From: Pseudomonas brassicacearum
GTDB lineage: Bacteria > Pseudomonadota > Gammaproteobacteria > Pseudomonadales > Pseudomonadaceae
Direction: 5' to 3'
DNA: 64,000 nucleotides
Assembly (NCBI RefSeq): GCF_003732225.1
Contig: NZ_MOBJ01000005.1
Coordinates: forward strand, 223,898-287,897
How positions within the stretch are numbered: position 1 is the first letter of the stretch; each line of letters begins with the position of its first letter. Of this stretch, positions 18,751-26,564 are shown in pieces. The position numbers and the translations under genes are program-made. The notes below the pieces were generated by a model that saw nothing but the letters and a program-made list of their open reading frames with translations, was not told where the DNA came from and did not search any database.

Positions 18751-19122
18751 TCAGCGACTCGCGGCGAGGGTAATCGATACCGACTCGGCAAAACGCAGGG
18801 CGTGGGGTTTGTCGACTTCGACTTCGGCGTAGAGCACGCTCTGGTTGGCCATGATCAGGTCGAGCAACTCCTGGGTCAGGCGTTCGAGCAGCGCAAACCG
18901 ATTGCCCTCCACGTGGGCGATGATTGCCTTGGTGATGGTGCGGTAATTGAGCGCATGATCGATGTCGTTGTCGCGCACCGCATCGTGTGCTGCATAGAGG
19001 ATGGTCAGATTGATCAGCACATCCTGCTTGTTGAGGATTTCGTCCTCATTGATTCCGATGAAGGTCCGCAGGCACAGGTCCTTGACCCGAATGCGGGCCA
19101 TTCCTGGTTGAAGTTGTGGCAT
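18751..19122 (-). CDS. folX: Dihydroneopterin triphosphate 2'-epimerase
   Basis: 123 residues of the FolB/FolX tunnelling fold: [19 protein letters not shown], followed by [24 protein letters not shown] and [19 protein letters not shown]. FolX epimerises dihydroneopterin triphosphate to the monapterin form. The family start [12 protein letters not shown] at 19122 lies just 2 bases after folE. With FolE and FolM next door it makes tetrahydromonapterin, the pterin cofactor of bacterial phenylalanine hydroxylase. Confidence 0.92.
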   Translation of the reverse strand: MPQLQPGMARIRVKDLCLRTFIGINEDEILNKQDVLINLTILYAAHDAVRDNDIDHALNYRTITKAIIAHVEGNRFALLERLTQELLDLIMANQSVLYAEVEVDKPHALRFAESVSITLAASR

Positions 19123-19124
19123 TG

Positions 19125-19700
19125 CTACTTGCTCCGTCCAATCAATTGCAGGAACTCCTGGCGGGTGTTGCTCGAATCGCGGAAGGCGCCGAGCATCACC
19201 GAGGTGTTCATGGTCGAATTCTGTTTCTCGACGCCACGCATCATCATGCACATGTGCTGGGCCTCGATCACTACCGCAACACCAGCAGCCTGGGTTACGC
19301 GCTGCACCGCCTCGGCGATTTCCCGGGTGAGGTTTTCCTGGATCTGCAACCGTCGGGCGAACATGTCGACGATTCGCGCGATCTTCGACAGACCCAGCAC
19401 CTTGCCGGTAGGAATATAAGCCACATGGGCCTTGCCGATGAAGGGCAGCATGTGATGTTCGCAGAGCGAATAGAGCTCAATGTCGTCGACGATCACCATT
19501 TCATCGTTGTCAGAGGCGAATAGCGCGCCATTGACGATCTCGTCGACGCTCTGCTCGTAACCATGACACAGGTACTGCATGGCCTTGGCCGCACGCATCG
19601 GGGTGTCTTGCAGACCTTCGCGGTCGGGGTCTTCACCAACGCCGATAAGGATCTCGCGGTAGCTCTGGGACAGGGAGTTCTGGGGCAGGAATAAGGTCAT
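19125..19700 (-). CDS. folE: GTP cyclohydrolase I
   Basis: 191 residues of type IA. Zinc ligands are in the [16 protein letters not shown] motif and in [13 protein letters not shown]. It opens the GTP ring to give 7,8-dihydroneopterin triphosphate. It sits between folM (23 bases upstream) and folX (2 bases downstream), so this copy is probably dedicated to monapterin synthesis; pseudomonads usually have another folE elsewhere. Confidence 0.95.
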   Translation of the reverse strand: MTLFLPQNSLSQSYREILIGVGEDPDREGLQDTPMRAAKAMQYLCHGYEQSVDEIVNGALFASDNDEMVIVDDIELYSLCEHHMLPFIGKAHVAYIPTGKVLGLSKIARIVDMFARRLQIQENLTREIAEAVQRVTQAAGVAVVIEAQHMCMMMRGVEKQNSTMNTSVMLGAFRDSSNTRQEFLQLIGRSK

Positions 19701-19723
19701 GGAACATCCTCGCGGGGGACGGC

Positions 19724-20434
19724 TTACTTGACGTGCCGTCCGCCGTTGACGGTCAGGGTCGTGCCGGTGACATAAGGGTTGTCCAGCAAATAGCGCAGGC
19801 TCTGGTAGACAACCTCGCTGCCGGGCTCGATACCCAGCGCGGATTTGGCCAGGGCCTTGGCGCGGTATGCCGTGTCGTCGTCGGGGTTAAACAGTAGCAG
19901 GGCCGGAGCGATACCGTTGACCTTGATTTTCGGAGCGTATTTCGCGGCGAAGGACAGGGTCAGGCTGTCGAGCCCGGCTTTGCTGGCGCAGTAGGCGATG
20001 TGCTTGCTGCTACCCTTGCGCGTGACATCGTCGCTGATATGCACAATGTCGGCAGGCGTCGAGCGCTCCAGCAAGTCGGCACAATGCAGGTTGATCAGAT
20101 AGGGCGCAAGCATGTGCACGCTGAACATCTGGGTGAAGGCGGCCACTTCGGTGTCAGGCGTTTCGGCCAGCCATGCGGAGGCGTTATGCACAATCGCCCG
20201 CAGGCTTTGGGTATGGGCTTTCAGTTGCGCGATGAACGCCAGAATCCCGGCCTCGCTGGAGAAGTCGGCAAACAGTGCTGTCGCGCCAAGGTCACGCAGG
20301 GTTTGCACGCCAGGGCGTTCGCTGCGGTAGCTGATGATCACGCGGTGACCTTCCTCCAGCAACCGTTGGGCACAATGCAGGCCGACGCGCTGGCTGGCGC
20401 CCGTGATGAGGATCGGAGCAGGGGATGAGGTCAT
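19724..20434 (-). CDS. folM: Dihydromonapterin reductase
   Basis: 236-residue short-chain dehydrogenase. N-terminal [26 protein letters not shown] in place of the usual NAG motif, the [11 protein letters not shown] catalytic Tyr-x3-Lys, and a C-terminal [15 protein letters not shown] typical of FolM/pteridine reductases. It reduces dihydromonapterin (and dihydrofolate) with NADPH. The ATG at 20434 is chosen; the frame opens at 20488. A promoter-like sequence precedes it. Confidence 0.9.
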   Translation of the reverse strand: MTSSPAPILITGASQRVGLHCAQRLLEEGHRVIISYRSERPGVQTLRDLGATALFADFSSEAGILAFIAQLKAHTQSLRAIVHNASAWLAETPDTEVAAFTQMFSVHMLAPYLINLHCADLLERSTPADIVHISDDVTRKGSSKHIAYCASKAGLDSLTLSFAAKYAPKIKVNGIAPALLLFNPDDDTAYRAKALAKSALGIEPGSEVVYQSLRYLLDNPYVTGTTLTVNGGRHVK

Positions 20435-20462
20435 GAACGGCTCGGTTCGCGGGTATGGCAAA

Positions 20463-20488
20463 ACTATACCAGCGATCCCGGCTGCCAA
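20463..20488 (-). promoter_or_regulatory. Promoter candidate for folM-folE-folX
   Basis: On the minus strand an extended -10 (TGGTATAGT; core at 20463-20468) lies about 29 bases before the folM ATG, with TTGGCA at 20483-20488. The 14-base spacing is short, so the extended -10 would carry most of the activity. Confidence 0.4.
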
Positions 20489-20509
20489 GGCCGGTAATCC
20501 ATTGCGCTG

Positions 20510-21313
20510 TCAGTGCACCACACGGTTGGGCGGCAAATGCCCCAGCCGTTCGGTCAGGCGAATTCGCTGGATCGGATCGTCGCTGAGCAGCAAGGCATGC
20601 TCCAGGTCGAAACGTTCGGCGTTGGGGCAGTCCAGCCGTTGATAGAGGCTGGCGCGGGCCAGGTAGTCGCTGGCGCTGGCATTGCCGAGCTCCAGTACCC
20701 GCTCGGCGTCGATCAGCGCGCCGATGTTGTCGTCGTTGGCCAAATGCAGCTGGCGCAAGTTGCGCGACAGTCGCTGGAGCATGTGGATCGGTTCGCTGGT
20801 GAGCAGATGCTCGGCGTTGAGCGGCATGTTCGGGCCGTACTGGCGTAGCAGCAGCTCGCGGCAATCGTTGGGGTATAACCGCCGACCGCCACACGGGTCG
20901 AGCAAATGATCGGCACCCGGCACTTTCAACAGGAAATGTCCGGGGAAATTGACCCCGACCATCGGAATCTCCAGGCGTCGGGCCAACTCCAGCGCAATCA
21001 ACCCGAGTGCCAGCGGTTGCCCGCGTCGGCGTTCCAGCACCTTGTTGAGTAGCGCCGCCTGCGGACGTAGCGGGGTGGATTCGTCCTGTTGATAGCCCAT
21101 GTCGTTGAGTCGCCGCAACAATGGTTGAGCCAACTCGCTGACCGGCAACATCGGCAAACCGGCGCTGACCCGTTGTTGCAGATCCTTGAACTGTTCCAGC
21201 AGCACCTCGGGCTTCACCTCTGGATCGTGCTCGGCAGCGATCCACAGCGCCGCTTCGAAGAGCGCTGGTGGCGAGTGTTGCAGACAGGCGAAAAAAGCTT
21301 GGCGCGGGTTCAT
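20510..21313 (-). CDS. SirB1 family protein (transglutaminase-like and TPR)
   Basis: 267 residues. The transglutaminase-like core2 region has LNKVLERRRGQPLALGLIAL and PMVGVNFPGHFLLKV, then DPCGGRRLYPNDC. The C-terminal third resembles tetratricopeptide repeats (ERVLELGNASASDYLARASL). Function is unknown. The ATG at 21313 has GGAG 6 bases upstream. It is upstream of folM on the same strand with a 75-base gap containing a promoter candidate. Confidence 0.88.
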   Translation of the reverse strand: MNPRQAFFACLQHSPPALFEAALWIAAEHDPEVKPEVLLEQFKDLQQRVSAGLPMLPVSELAQPLLRRLNDMGYQQDESTPLRPQAALLNKVLERRRGQPLALGLIALELARRLEIPMVGVNFPGHFLLKVPGADHLLDPCGGRRLYPNDCRELLLRQYGPNMPLNAEHLLTSEPIHMLQRLSRNLRQLHLANDDNIGALIDAERVLELGNASASDYLARASLYQRLDCPNAERFDLEHALLLSDDPIQRIRLTERLGHLPPNRVVH

Positions 21314-21497
21314 CAAAATCTCCGGCGGATGCCTCGTTTTAGCCCCGTCGCAGGCATTCGTCCAGTGCTGTACACACGGTGTTGCAGGTTATGTCTTTAA
21401 GGTTGCAAAGCGCCCTTTGCTTATTCCGGTGCGCTTCAGCAATTTTCAGCCGCAAGCCTATACTGGCGACTACAAGAAGTGATTCGGGAGCCCTACG

Positions 21498-22517
21498 ATG
21501 TTCGCTCTCATGCAAAGCACTCGCCTTGAATCGCTGCACCTTAGCGTTGACCCGGTGACCGGGTTGAAGGCGGTCATTGCCATTCATTGCAGCCGTTTGG
21601 GCCCCGCCCTCGGTGGCTGCCGTTACCTTGCCTATCCCGACGATGAAAGCGCCGTGATGGATGCTGTGCGCCTGGCGCAAGGCATGAGTTACAAGGCCGC
21701 GCTGGCCGGGTTGGCGCAGGGTGGTGGGGTGGCGGTGATCATTCGCCCACCTCACGTGGAAAACCGCGCTGCCTTGTTCGAGGCCTTCGGACGCGTTGTC
21801 GAACAGCTCGACGGTCGTTACATCACGGCCATCGACAGCGGCACCTCGGTTGCCGACATGGACTGCATTGCCCAGACAACCCAGCATGTCACCAGCACCA
21901 CTGCCGCCGGCGATCCGGCGCCGCATGCCGCCATGGGTGTGTTCACCGGTATCCGCGCCACCGCCATGGCCCGCCTGGGCAGCGATAACCTTGAAGGCCT
22001 GCGGGTGGCGATCCAGGGGTTGGGCAATGTCGGTTATTCCCTCGCCGAGCAACTGCATGCCGCCGGGGCCGAATTGCTGGTCAGCGACATCGACGCCGGC
22101 AAGGTACAACTGGCGATGGAGCAACTGGGCGCCCATCCGATTGCCAACGATTCGCTGCTCAGCACCCCGTGCGACATCCTCGCGCCTTGCGGGCTGGGCG
22201 GCGTACTCAACAGCCACAGCGTTGCGCAATTGCGCTGCGCCGCGGTGGCCGGGTCGGCGAATAACCAGCTAACCAACCTGCACGTTGCCGACCAGTTGGA
22301 GAAGCGCGGCATTCTTTATGCGCCGGACTACGTGATCAATTCCGGCGGGTTGATTTATGTATCGCTCAAACACCGTGGCGAGGCGTTGTCGAACATCACC
22401 GCGCACCTCTCGAAAATCAGCTCGCGGCTGACCGAAGTCTTCGCCCATGCCCAGGCTGAAAAACGCTCGCCGGCCCGGGTCGCGGATGAGCTGGCGGAGA
22501 AAGTGTTGTACCGATGA
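21498..22517 (+). CDS. Leucine dehydrogenase homologue lacking the catalytic lysine
   Basis: 339 residues of the Glu/Leu/Phe/Val dehydrogenase family: LGPALGGCRYLAYP, MSYKAALAGLAQGGG, IDSGTSVADMD and the NAD-binding GLGNVGYSLAEQL. Family members deaminate branched-chain amino acids with NAD+. The substrate-binding lysine is present (K66), but the catalytic lysine expected 12 residues later, in GGGK, is valine (V78, GTG at 21729). Deamination activity is therefore doubtful. A TATACT -10-like hexamer lies at 21459-21464. The 2-oxoacid dehydrogenase genes follow on the same strand. Confidence 0.85.
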   Translation: MFALMQSTRLESLHLSVDPVTGLKAVIAIHCSRLGPALGGCRYLAYPDDESAVMDAVRLAQGMSYKAALAGLAQGGGVAVIIRPPHVENRAALFEAFGRVVEQLDGRYITAIDSGTSVADMDCIAQTTQHVTSTTAAGDPAPHAAMGVFTGIRATAMARLGSDNLEGLRVAIQGLGNVGYSLAEQLHAAGAELLVSDIDAGKVQLAMEQLGAHPIANDSLLSTPCDILAPCGLGGVLNSHSVAQLRCAAVAGSANNQLTNLHVADQLEKRGILYAPDYVINSGGLIYVSLKHRGEALSNITAHLSKISSRLTEVFAHAQAEKRSPARVADELAEKVLYR

Positions 22518-22618
22518 AGGAGTGAGGACCTTACCCGGTCGACTTGCTCCCTGAGCCCGGCGCCACAAGCGTCGGGCCCGACAACTGCACGCTGACCCCG
22601 CGTGCCAGGAGCCAAGCG

Positions 22619-23713
22619 ATGCTCAACAAGCTCGACCTTTCCTACACCCGCTATTTATCCCCCGACGGCCAGGCATTGAGTGAACTTCCCGCTTGGGCCG
22701 ACGACTTCAATCTGCTGACCCGCCTCTACCGGCAAATGGTTCTGACCCGACTCTTCGATCAAAAAGCCGTCGCCCTGCAACGCACCGGGCGCATCGGTAC
22801 TTACGCGCCGACCCTCGGCCAGGAAGCGATCGGGGTGGCGGTCGGGAGCCTGATGCATCCTGAAGACGTGCTGATTCCGTATTACCGCGACACCGCCGTG
22901 CAATTGATGCGCGGGGTGCGCATGGAAGAGATTTTGCTGTACTGGGGCGGTGATGAGCGCGGCAGCGACTTTGCCGAACCGTCGGCGGCCGAGGACTTCC
23001 CGATCTGTGTGCCGATCGCCACCCAAGCGCTGCATGCGTGCGGAGTCGCCAGCGCGTTCAAGATTCGCGGTGAACACCGGGTTGCCGTGACCACCTGCGG
23101 CGATGGCGCCACCAGCAAAGGCGACTTCCTCGAAGCCTTGAACGTCGCGGGTGCCTGGCAGTTGCCGGTGGTGTTCGTGGTCAACAACAATCAATGGGCG
23201 ATTTCGGTGCCACGGCGCATTCAATGCGCCGCGCCGACCCTGGCTCAGAAGGCCATAGGCGCCGGTTTCCACGGCGAGCAGGTCGATGGCAACGACATAC
23301 TCGCGGTCTATGACCGGGTGCAAATTGCCCTCGAACGAGCGCGTCACGGTAAAGGCCCGGTGTTGCTGGAGTGTGTGAGTTATCGCCTCGGCGATCACAC
23401 CACCGCAGACGATGCGACCCGCTATCGCCCGGCGGATGAGGTCAAACAGGCCTGGCTTGAAGAGCCGGTCAAGCGCTTGCAACGTTTTCTGGCCGGGCAG
23501 GGCGTGTGGGACGAGGGGCGCGAACAGACGTTGATCGCCGAGTGTCAGGCTCTGGTGCAGGGCGCTGTGGATAACTTCGAGGCGGCCGGCCAGCAATCAG
23601 CCGAATCGGTGATCGATCACGTTTATGCCCAGTGGCCGGCCGCACTGGCCGAGCAGCGCGAATGGTTGCTCGAACGGGCGGCGCGCCGTGCGGGAGGGCC
23701 TGCCCATGAGTAA
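22619..23713 (+). CDS. 2-oxoacid dehydrogenase E1 component, alpha subunit
   Basis: 364 residues. The thiamine-diphosphate motif runs GDGATSKGDFLEALNVAG...NN at residues 161-191, and TYAPTLGQEAIGVAVG lies near residue 61. With E1beta it decarboxylates a 2-oxoacid and transfers the acyl group to E2. Annotated relatives are called pyruvate dehydrogenase or branched-chain E1alpha. The dehydrogenase homologue upstream favours a branched-chain 2-oxoacid, but this is inference. The start at 22619 has AGGAG; the frame opens at 22544. Confidence 0.88.
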   Translation: MLNKLDLSYTRYLSPDGQALSELPAWADDFNLLTRLYRQMVLTRLFDQKAVALQRTGRIGTYAPTLGQEAIGVAVGSLMHPEDVLIPYYRDTAVQLMRGVRMEEILLYWGGDERGSDFAEPSAAEDFPICVPIATQALHACGVASAFKIRGEHRVAVTTCGDGATSKGDFLEALNVAGAWQLPVVFVVNNNQWAISVPRRIQCAAPTLAQKAIGAGFHGEQVDGNDILAVYDRVQIALERARHGKGPVLLECVSYRLGDHTTADDATRYRPADEVKQAWLEEPVKRLQRFLAGQGVWDEGREQTLIAECQALVQGAVDNFEAAGQQSAESVIDHVYAQWPAALAEQREWLLERAARRAGGPAHE

Positions 23714-24695
23714 CGGCAAAGTCACGTTGCTGGAGGCGGTCAACCTGGCGATGCACCGGGCCATGCGCGAGGACGAAAACGTGATCGTGCTCGGTGAAGA
23801 CGTCGGCGTGAACGGTGGCGTGTTTCGCGCCACGCAAGGGCTGCGCGACAGCTTTGGCTTCAAGCGGGTGATCGATACGCCGCTGGCCGAAACCATGCTC
23901 GGCGGACTGGTAATTGGCATGGCGGCCCAAGGCTTGAAGCCGGTGCTGGAAATCCAGTTCATGGGGTTCATCTACGCCACCATGGAGCACCTGGTGTCCC
24001 ACGCCAGCCGCATGCGCAACCGCACGCGCGGGCGGATCACTTGCCCGATGGTGCTGCGCACGCCGATGGGCGCGGGGATTCGTGCGCCGGAACATCACAG
24101 CGAAAGCACCGAGGCGCTGTTTGCCCATATCCCCGGGTTGCGGGTGGTGATTCCGTCATCGCCGGCGCGGGCGTATGGCCTGTTGCTGGCGGCCATCGAC
24201 GACCCGGACCCGGTGCTGTTCCTCGAACCGACACGGCTCTACCGGATGAACCCGCAACCGTTGATCGACGATGGCAAGCGCCTGCCGCTGGACAGCTGTT
24301 TCACCTTGCGTGAGGGCAGCGATATCACCCTGATCAGCTGGGGCGCCAGCGTCATGGAAACCTTGCAGGCGGCCGATGCGTTGGCCGCGCAGGGGATTTT
24401 GGCCGAGGTGATCGATGTCGCCTGCATCAAGCCGCTGGACCTCGACACGCTGGAAGCCTCGGTGCGCAAGACCGGTCGGTGCGTGATTGTCCATGAAGCT
24501 CCACGCACCTGTGGCGTCGGCGCGGAAATCGCCGCCAGCCTCTACGAACGCGCATTGCTGGATTTGCAGGCGCCGATCCTGCGGGTCACCGCGCCGGACA
24601 TTCCGCCACCGCTGTATCGGCAAGAGTTGCTGTACATGCCAAACGTCGAGGACATCCTTCACGCCTGCGACAGCGTGCTACTGCACCACTTCTAA
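23706..24695 (+). CDS. 2-oxoacid dehydrogenase E1 component, beta subunit
   Basis: 329 residues, transketolase pyrimidine-binding and C-terminal domains: VIVLGEDVGVNGGVFRATQG, FVIG-type substrate region LEIQFMGFIYATMEHLVSHA, and RTPMGAGIRAPEHHSES. The start MSNGKVTLLEAV overlaps the E1alpha stop by 8 bases, so translation is coupled. E2 follows after 16 bases. Confidence 0.9.
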   Translation: MSNGKVTLLEAVNLAMHRAMREDENVIVLGEDVGVNGGVFRATQGLRDSFGFKRVIDTPLAETMLGGLVIGMAAQGLKPVLEIQFMGFIYATMEHLVSHASRMRNRTRGRITCPMVLRTPMGAGIRAPEHHSESTEALFAHIPGLRVVIPSSPARAYGLLLAAIDDPDPVLFLEPTRLYRMNPQPLIDDGKRLPLDSCFTLREGSDITLISWGASVMETLQAADALAAQGILAEVIDVACIKPLDLDTLEASVRKTGRCVIVHEAPRTCGVGAEIAASLYERALLDLQAPILRVTAPDIPPPLYRQELLYMPNVEDILHACDSVLLHHF

Positions 24696-24711
24696 GGCCT
24701 GGGAGGCTGCG

Positions 24712-25821
24712 ATGAAGTACTTCAAATTGCCCGACCTGGGCGAAGGGCTGCAAGAAGCGGAAATCGTCCAATGGCACGTCAAGGTCGGCGATACGGTGAA
24801 GGCCGATCAACTGCTGGTCTCGGTGGAAACCGCCAAGGCTCTGGTGGATATTCCCTCGCCCTACGACGGGGTGGTAGCGAAAACCTACGGCGCTGAAGGC
24901 GATATTCTGCACGTTGGCGAACCTTTGCTGGGGTATGAAGGCGAGTCGGATGCCGGCACGGTGGTGGGCCGGCTTGAAGGGGGTGGCGGCAGTCAGGACG
25001 ACCGTTTTTTTGTCGGCGCCGCACCCTCGACCCGCGAACACATGAGTGCCCGTGCCACCCCGGCGGTGCGGCAACTGGCCCGGCAATTGGGCGTCGAGCT
25101 GAGTGGGTTGAGCGGTTCAGGCCCCAATGGGCTGATCACCCGTAGCGACGTCGAAAGTGCTTCGCAGACCGAGCGCGACAAATTCGGTGGTGAGAAGCTG
25201 CGCGGAGTTCGTCGCAGCATGGCGCTGAACATGGCCAGGTCCCACGCCGAGGTGGTGCCGGTGACCATCTTTGCCGATGCCGATCTGCATCGTTGGGGCA
25301 GTGCGCGTGAGCCGTTGATCCGTCTCGCCAAAGCCATGGCGGCAGCCTGTGCCGTGGAGCCGGTGCTCAACAGCGGGTTTGATGGCAAGACCTTGTCGAT
25401 CAAACACCACGGCACATTGGACCTGGGCATTGCCGTCGACACCCCGGACGGTTTGTTCGTGCCGGTGTTGCGCGATGTTGGCAATCGCACGTCAGCCGAT
25501 TTGAAAGAAGGCGTGACCCGCTTGCGCATAGACGTGCAGGCACGTTCGATTCCGCCCAGGGAAATGATGGGCGCGACCCTGACCTTGTCGAATTTCGGCA
25601 CCTTGTTCGGGCGCTACGCCAACCCGGTGGTAGTGCCGCCACAAGTGGCGATACTGGCCGCTGGGGCCATTCGCGATGAGCCGGTGGCGATGGAGGGCAA
25701 GGTTGTAGTGCACCCGATATTGCCACTGTCGCTGACCTTCGATCACCGGGTAGTAACGGGCGGTGAGGCGGCGCGGTTCTTCAAGGTGTTGGTCGAGGCA
25801 TTGGAACAACCGGACGCTTGA
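24712..25821 (+). CDS. 2-oxoacid dehydrogenase E2, dihydrolipoyl acyltransferase
   Basis: 369 residues: an N-terminal lipoyl domain with lipoylation lysine K42 (VETAKALVDIPSP), an E1/E3-binding domain (about 108-142, ATPAVRQLARQLGV), and the C-terminal acyltransferase core. The active-site motif reads DHRVVTGG with H345; the canonical DHRxxDG aspartate is T349. The complex would hand the acyl group to CoA. No E3 (lipoamide dehydrogenase) gene is present here, so it must borrow one from another complex. A terminator follows 12 bases after the stop. Confidence 0.9.
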   Translation: MKYFKLPDLGEGLQEAEIVQWHVKVGDTVKADQLLVSVETAKALVDIPSPYDGVVAKTYGAEGDILHVGEPLLGYEGESDAGTVVGRLEGGGGSQDDRFFVGAAPSTREHMSARATPAVRQLARQLGVELSGLSGSGPNGLITRSDVESASQTERDKFGGEKLRGVRRSMALNMARSHAEVVPVTIFADADLHRWGSAREPLIRLAKAMAAACAVEPVLNSGFDGKTLSIKHHGTLDLGIAVDTPDGLFVPVLRDVGNRTSADLKEGVTRLRIDVQARSIPPREMMGATLTLSNFGTLFGRYANPVVVPPQVAILAAGAIRDEPVAMEGKVVVHPILPLSLTFDHRVVTGGEAARFFKVLVEALEQPDA

Positions 25822-25833
25822 AATCCAGGCATG

Positions 25834-25866
25834 AAAAAGGCCCTGACTCAGTGACTCAGGGCCTAT
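25834..25866. terminator. Bidirectional terminator between E2 and yebG
   Basis: GGCCCTGA / TCAGGGCC stem flanked by AAAAA on the left and a weaker T-containing stretch on the right, in the 61-bp gap between two convergent genes. Confidence 0.8.
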
Positions 25867-25882
25867 TCAATTCGGGCGTTGC

Positions 25883-26215
25883 TTACTTGGCAGCTTTAGC
25901 GGGCTTGGCGGGCTTGGCTGGCTCGGTTGATTCGCCAGGTTCAGCGGGTTCAACGGCTTCAACAGGCACGTTGAGCAATTCGGACAGGGCGTCCGGTTGG
26001 CTCTTGAATGCCTTGGCGAATACATCGCGATTTTTCGCCATGTAGATCCCGGCTTCTTCCACCTGTTTCTCGGTCAGCGACGGAACCGCTTTTTGCAACA
26101 CTTCAGCCAGCAATTCGGCCAGTTCGAGCATTTTGTCATGACGGTCAGCTTCGGCTTTATCCATGAACAAGCGCTCCAGATCTCGGCTGCTGCGGTATAC
26201 CACTTCGACGGCCAT
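25883..26215 (-). CDS. yebG: YebG family SOS-induced protein
   Basis: 110 residues. The N-terminus MAVEVVYRSSRDLERLFMDK, followed by EADRHDKMLELAELLAEVL, matches the YebG family. The C-terminus is a low-complexity tail with repeated PAKPAK. YebG is a small, DNA-damage-inducible protein of unknown activity. GAGGTGG precedes the ATG, and a near-consensus LexA box lies 44 bases upstream, which supports SOS control. Confidence 0.9.
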   Translation of the reverse strand: MAVEVVYRSSRDLERLFMDKAEADRHDKMLELAELLAEVLQKAVPSLTEKQVEEAGIYMAKNRDVFAKAFKSQPDALSELLNVPVEAVEPAEPGESTEPAKPAKPAKAAK

Positions 26216-26258
26216 TCACCACCTCACATGCCTTCACGATAATTGTCTTTTGCTACTA

Positions 26259-26274
26259 CTGTATTTATATACAG
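26259..26274 (-). promoter_or_regulatory. LexA (SOS) box of yebG
   Basis: CTGTATTTATATACAG matches the gammaproteobacterial LexA operator CTGT-N8-ACAG at every fixed position, with the typical AT-rich centre (consensus TATATATA). It lies 44 bases upstream of the yebG ATG and probably overlaps its -10. Confidence 0.9.
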
Positions 26275-26564
26275 CCGAAAGGATAAGCGAATCCCTGCGC
26301 GTTGGGTAGTGGATTTTTACGTTAGCTGCTGGTTGAGGTTCGCAGACGTTTGAAAGGGGCAAATTATGCCCCTTTTATTCTCAATTTTTGGTCTGTACCT
26401 TGCTCGTAGCAGTCGACACGATCAAAAGAACTGATGCAATGACATTCTCTCTTGAGCCTGCTTGTCGATGACAAGCATGAGAGAACGTCGTTTCTTGACC
26501 ATAGTCCACATTCTTTAACGAACTTTTTAATATCAATGCGTTATCGCGTTATCCAGTATTTTGT
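26275..26564. other. AT-rich gap between yebG and the RHS gene
   Basis: About 290 bases without a supported gene. It holds a hairpin AAAGGGGCA / TGCCCCTTTT at about 26355-26377, which could end RHS transcription, and is clearly AT-richer than the surrounding backbone. No immunity-like small gene is visible here on either strand. Confidence 0.6.

Noticed and set aside
26216..26564. Possible immunity gene for the RHS protein
   Set aside because: Only an 82-codon plus-strand frame overlaps here, and it extends antisense into the RHS gene without a convincing start or motif.
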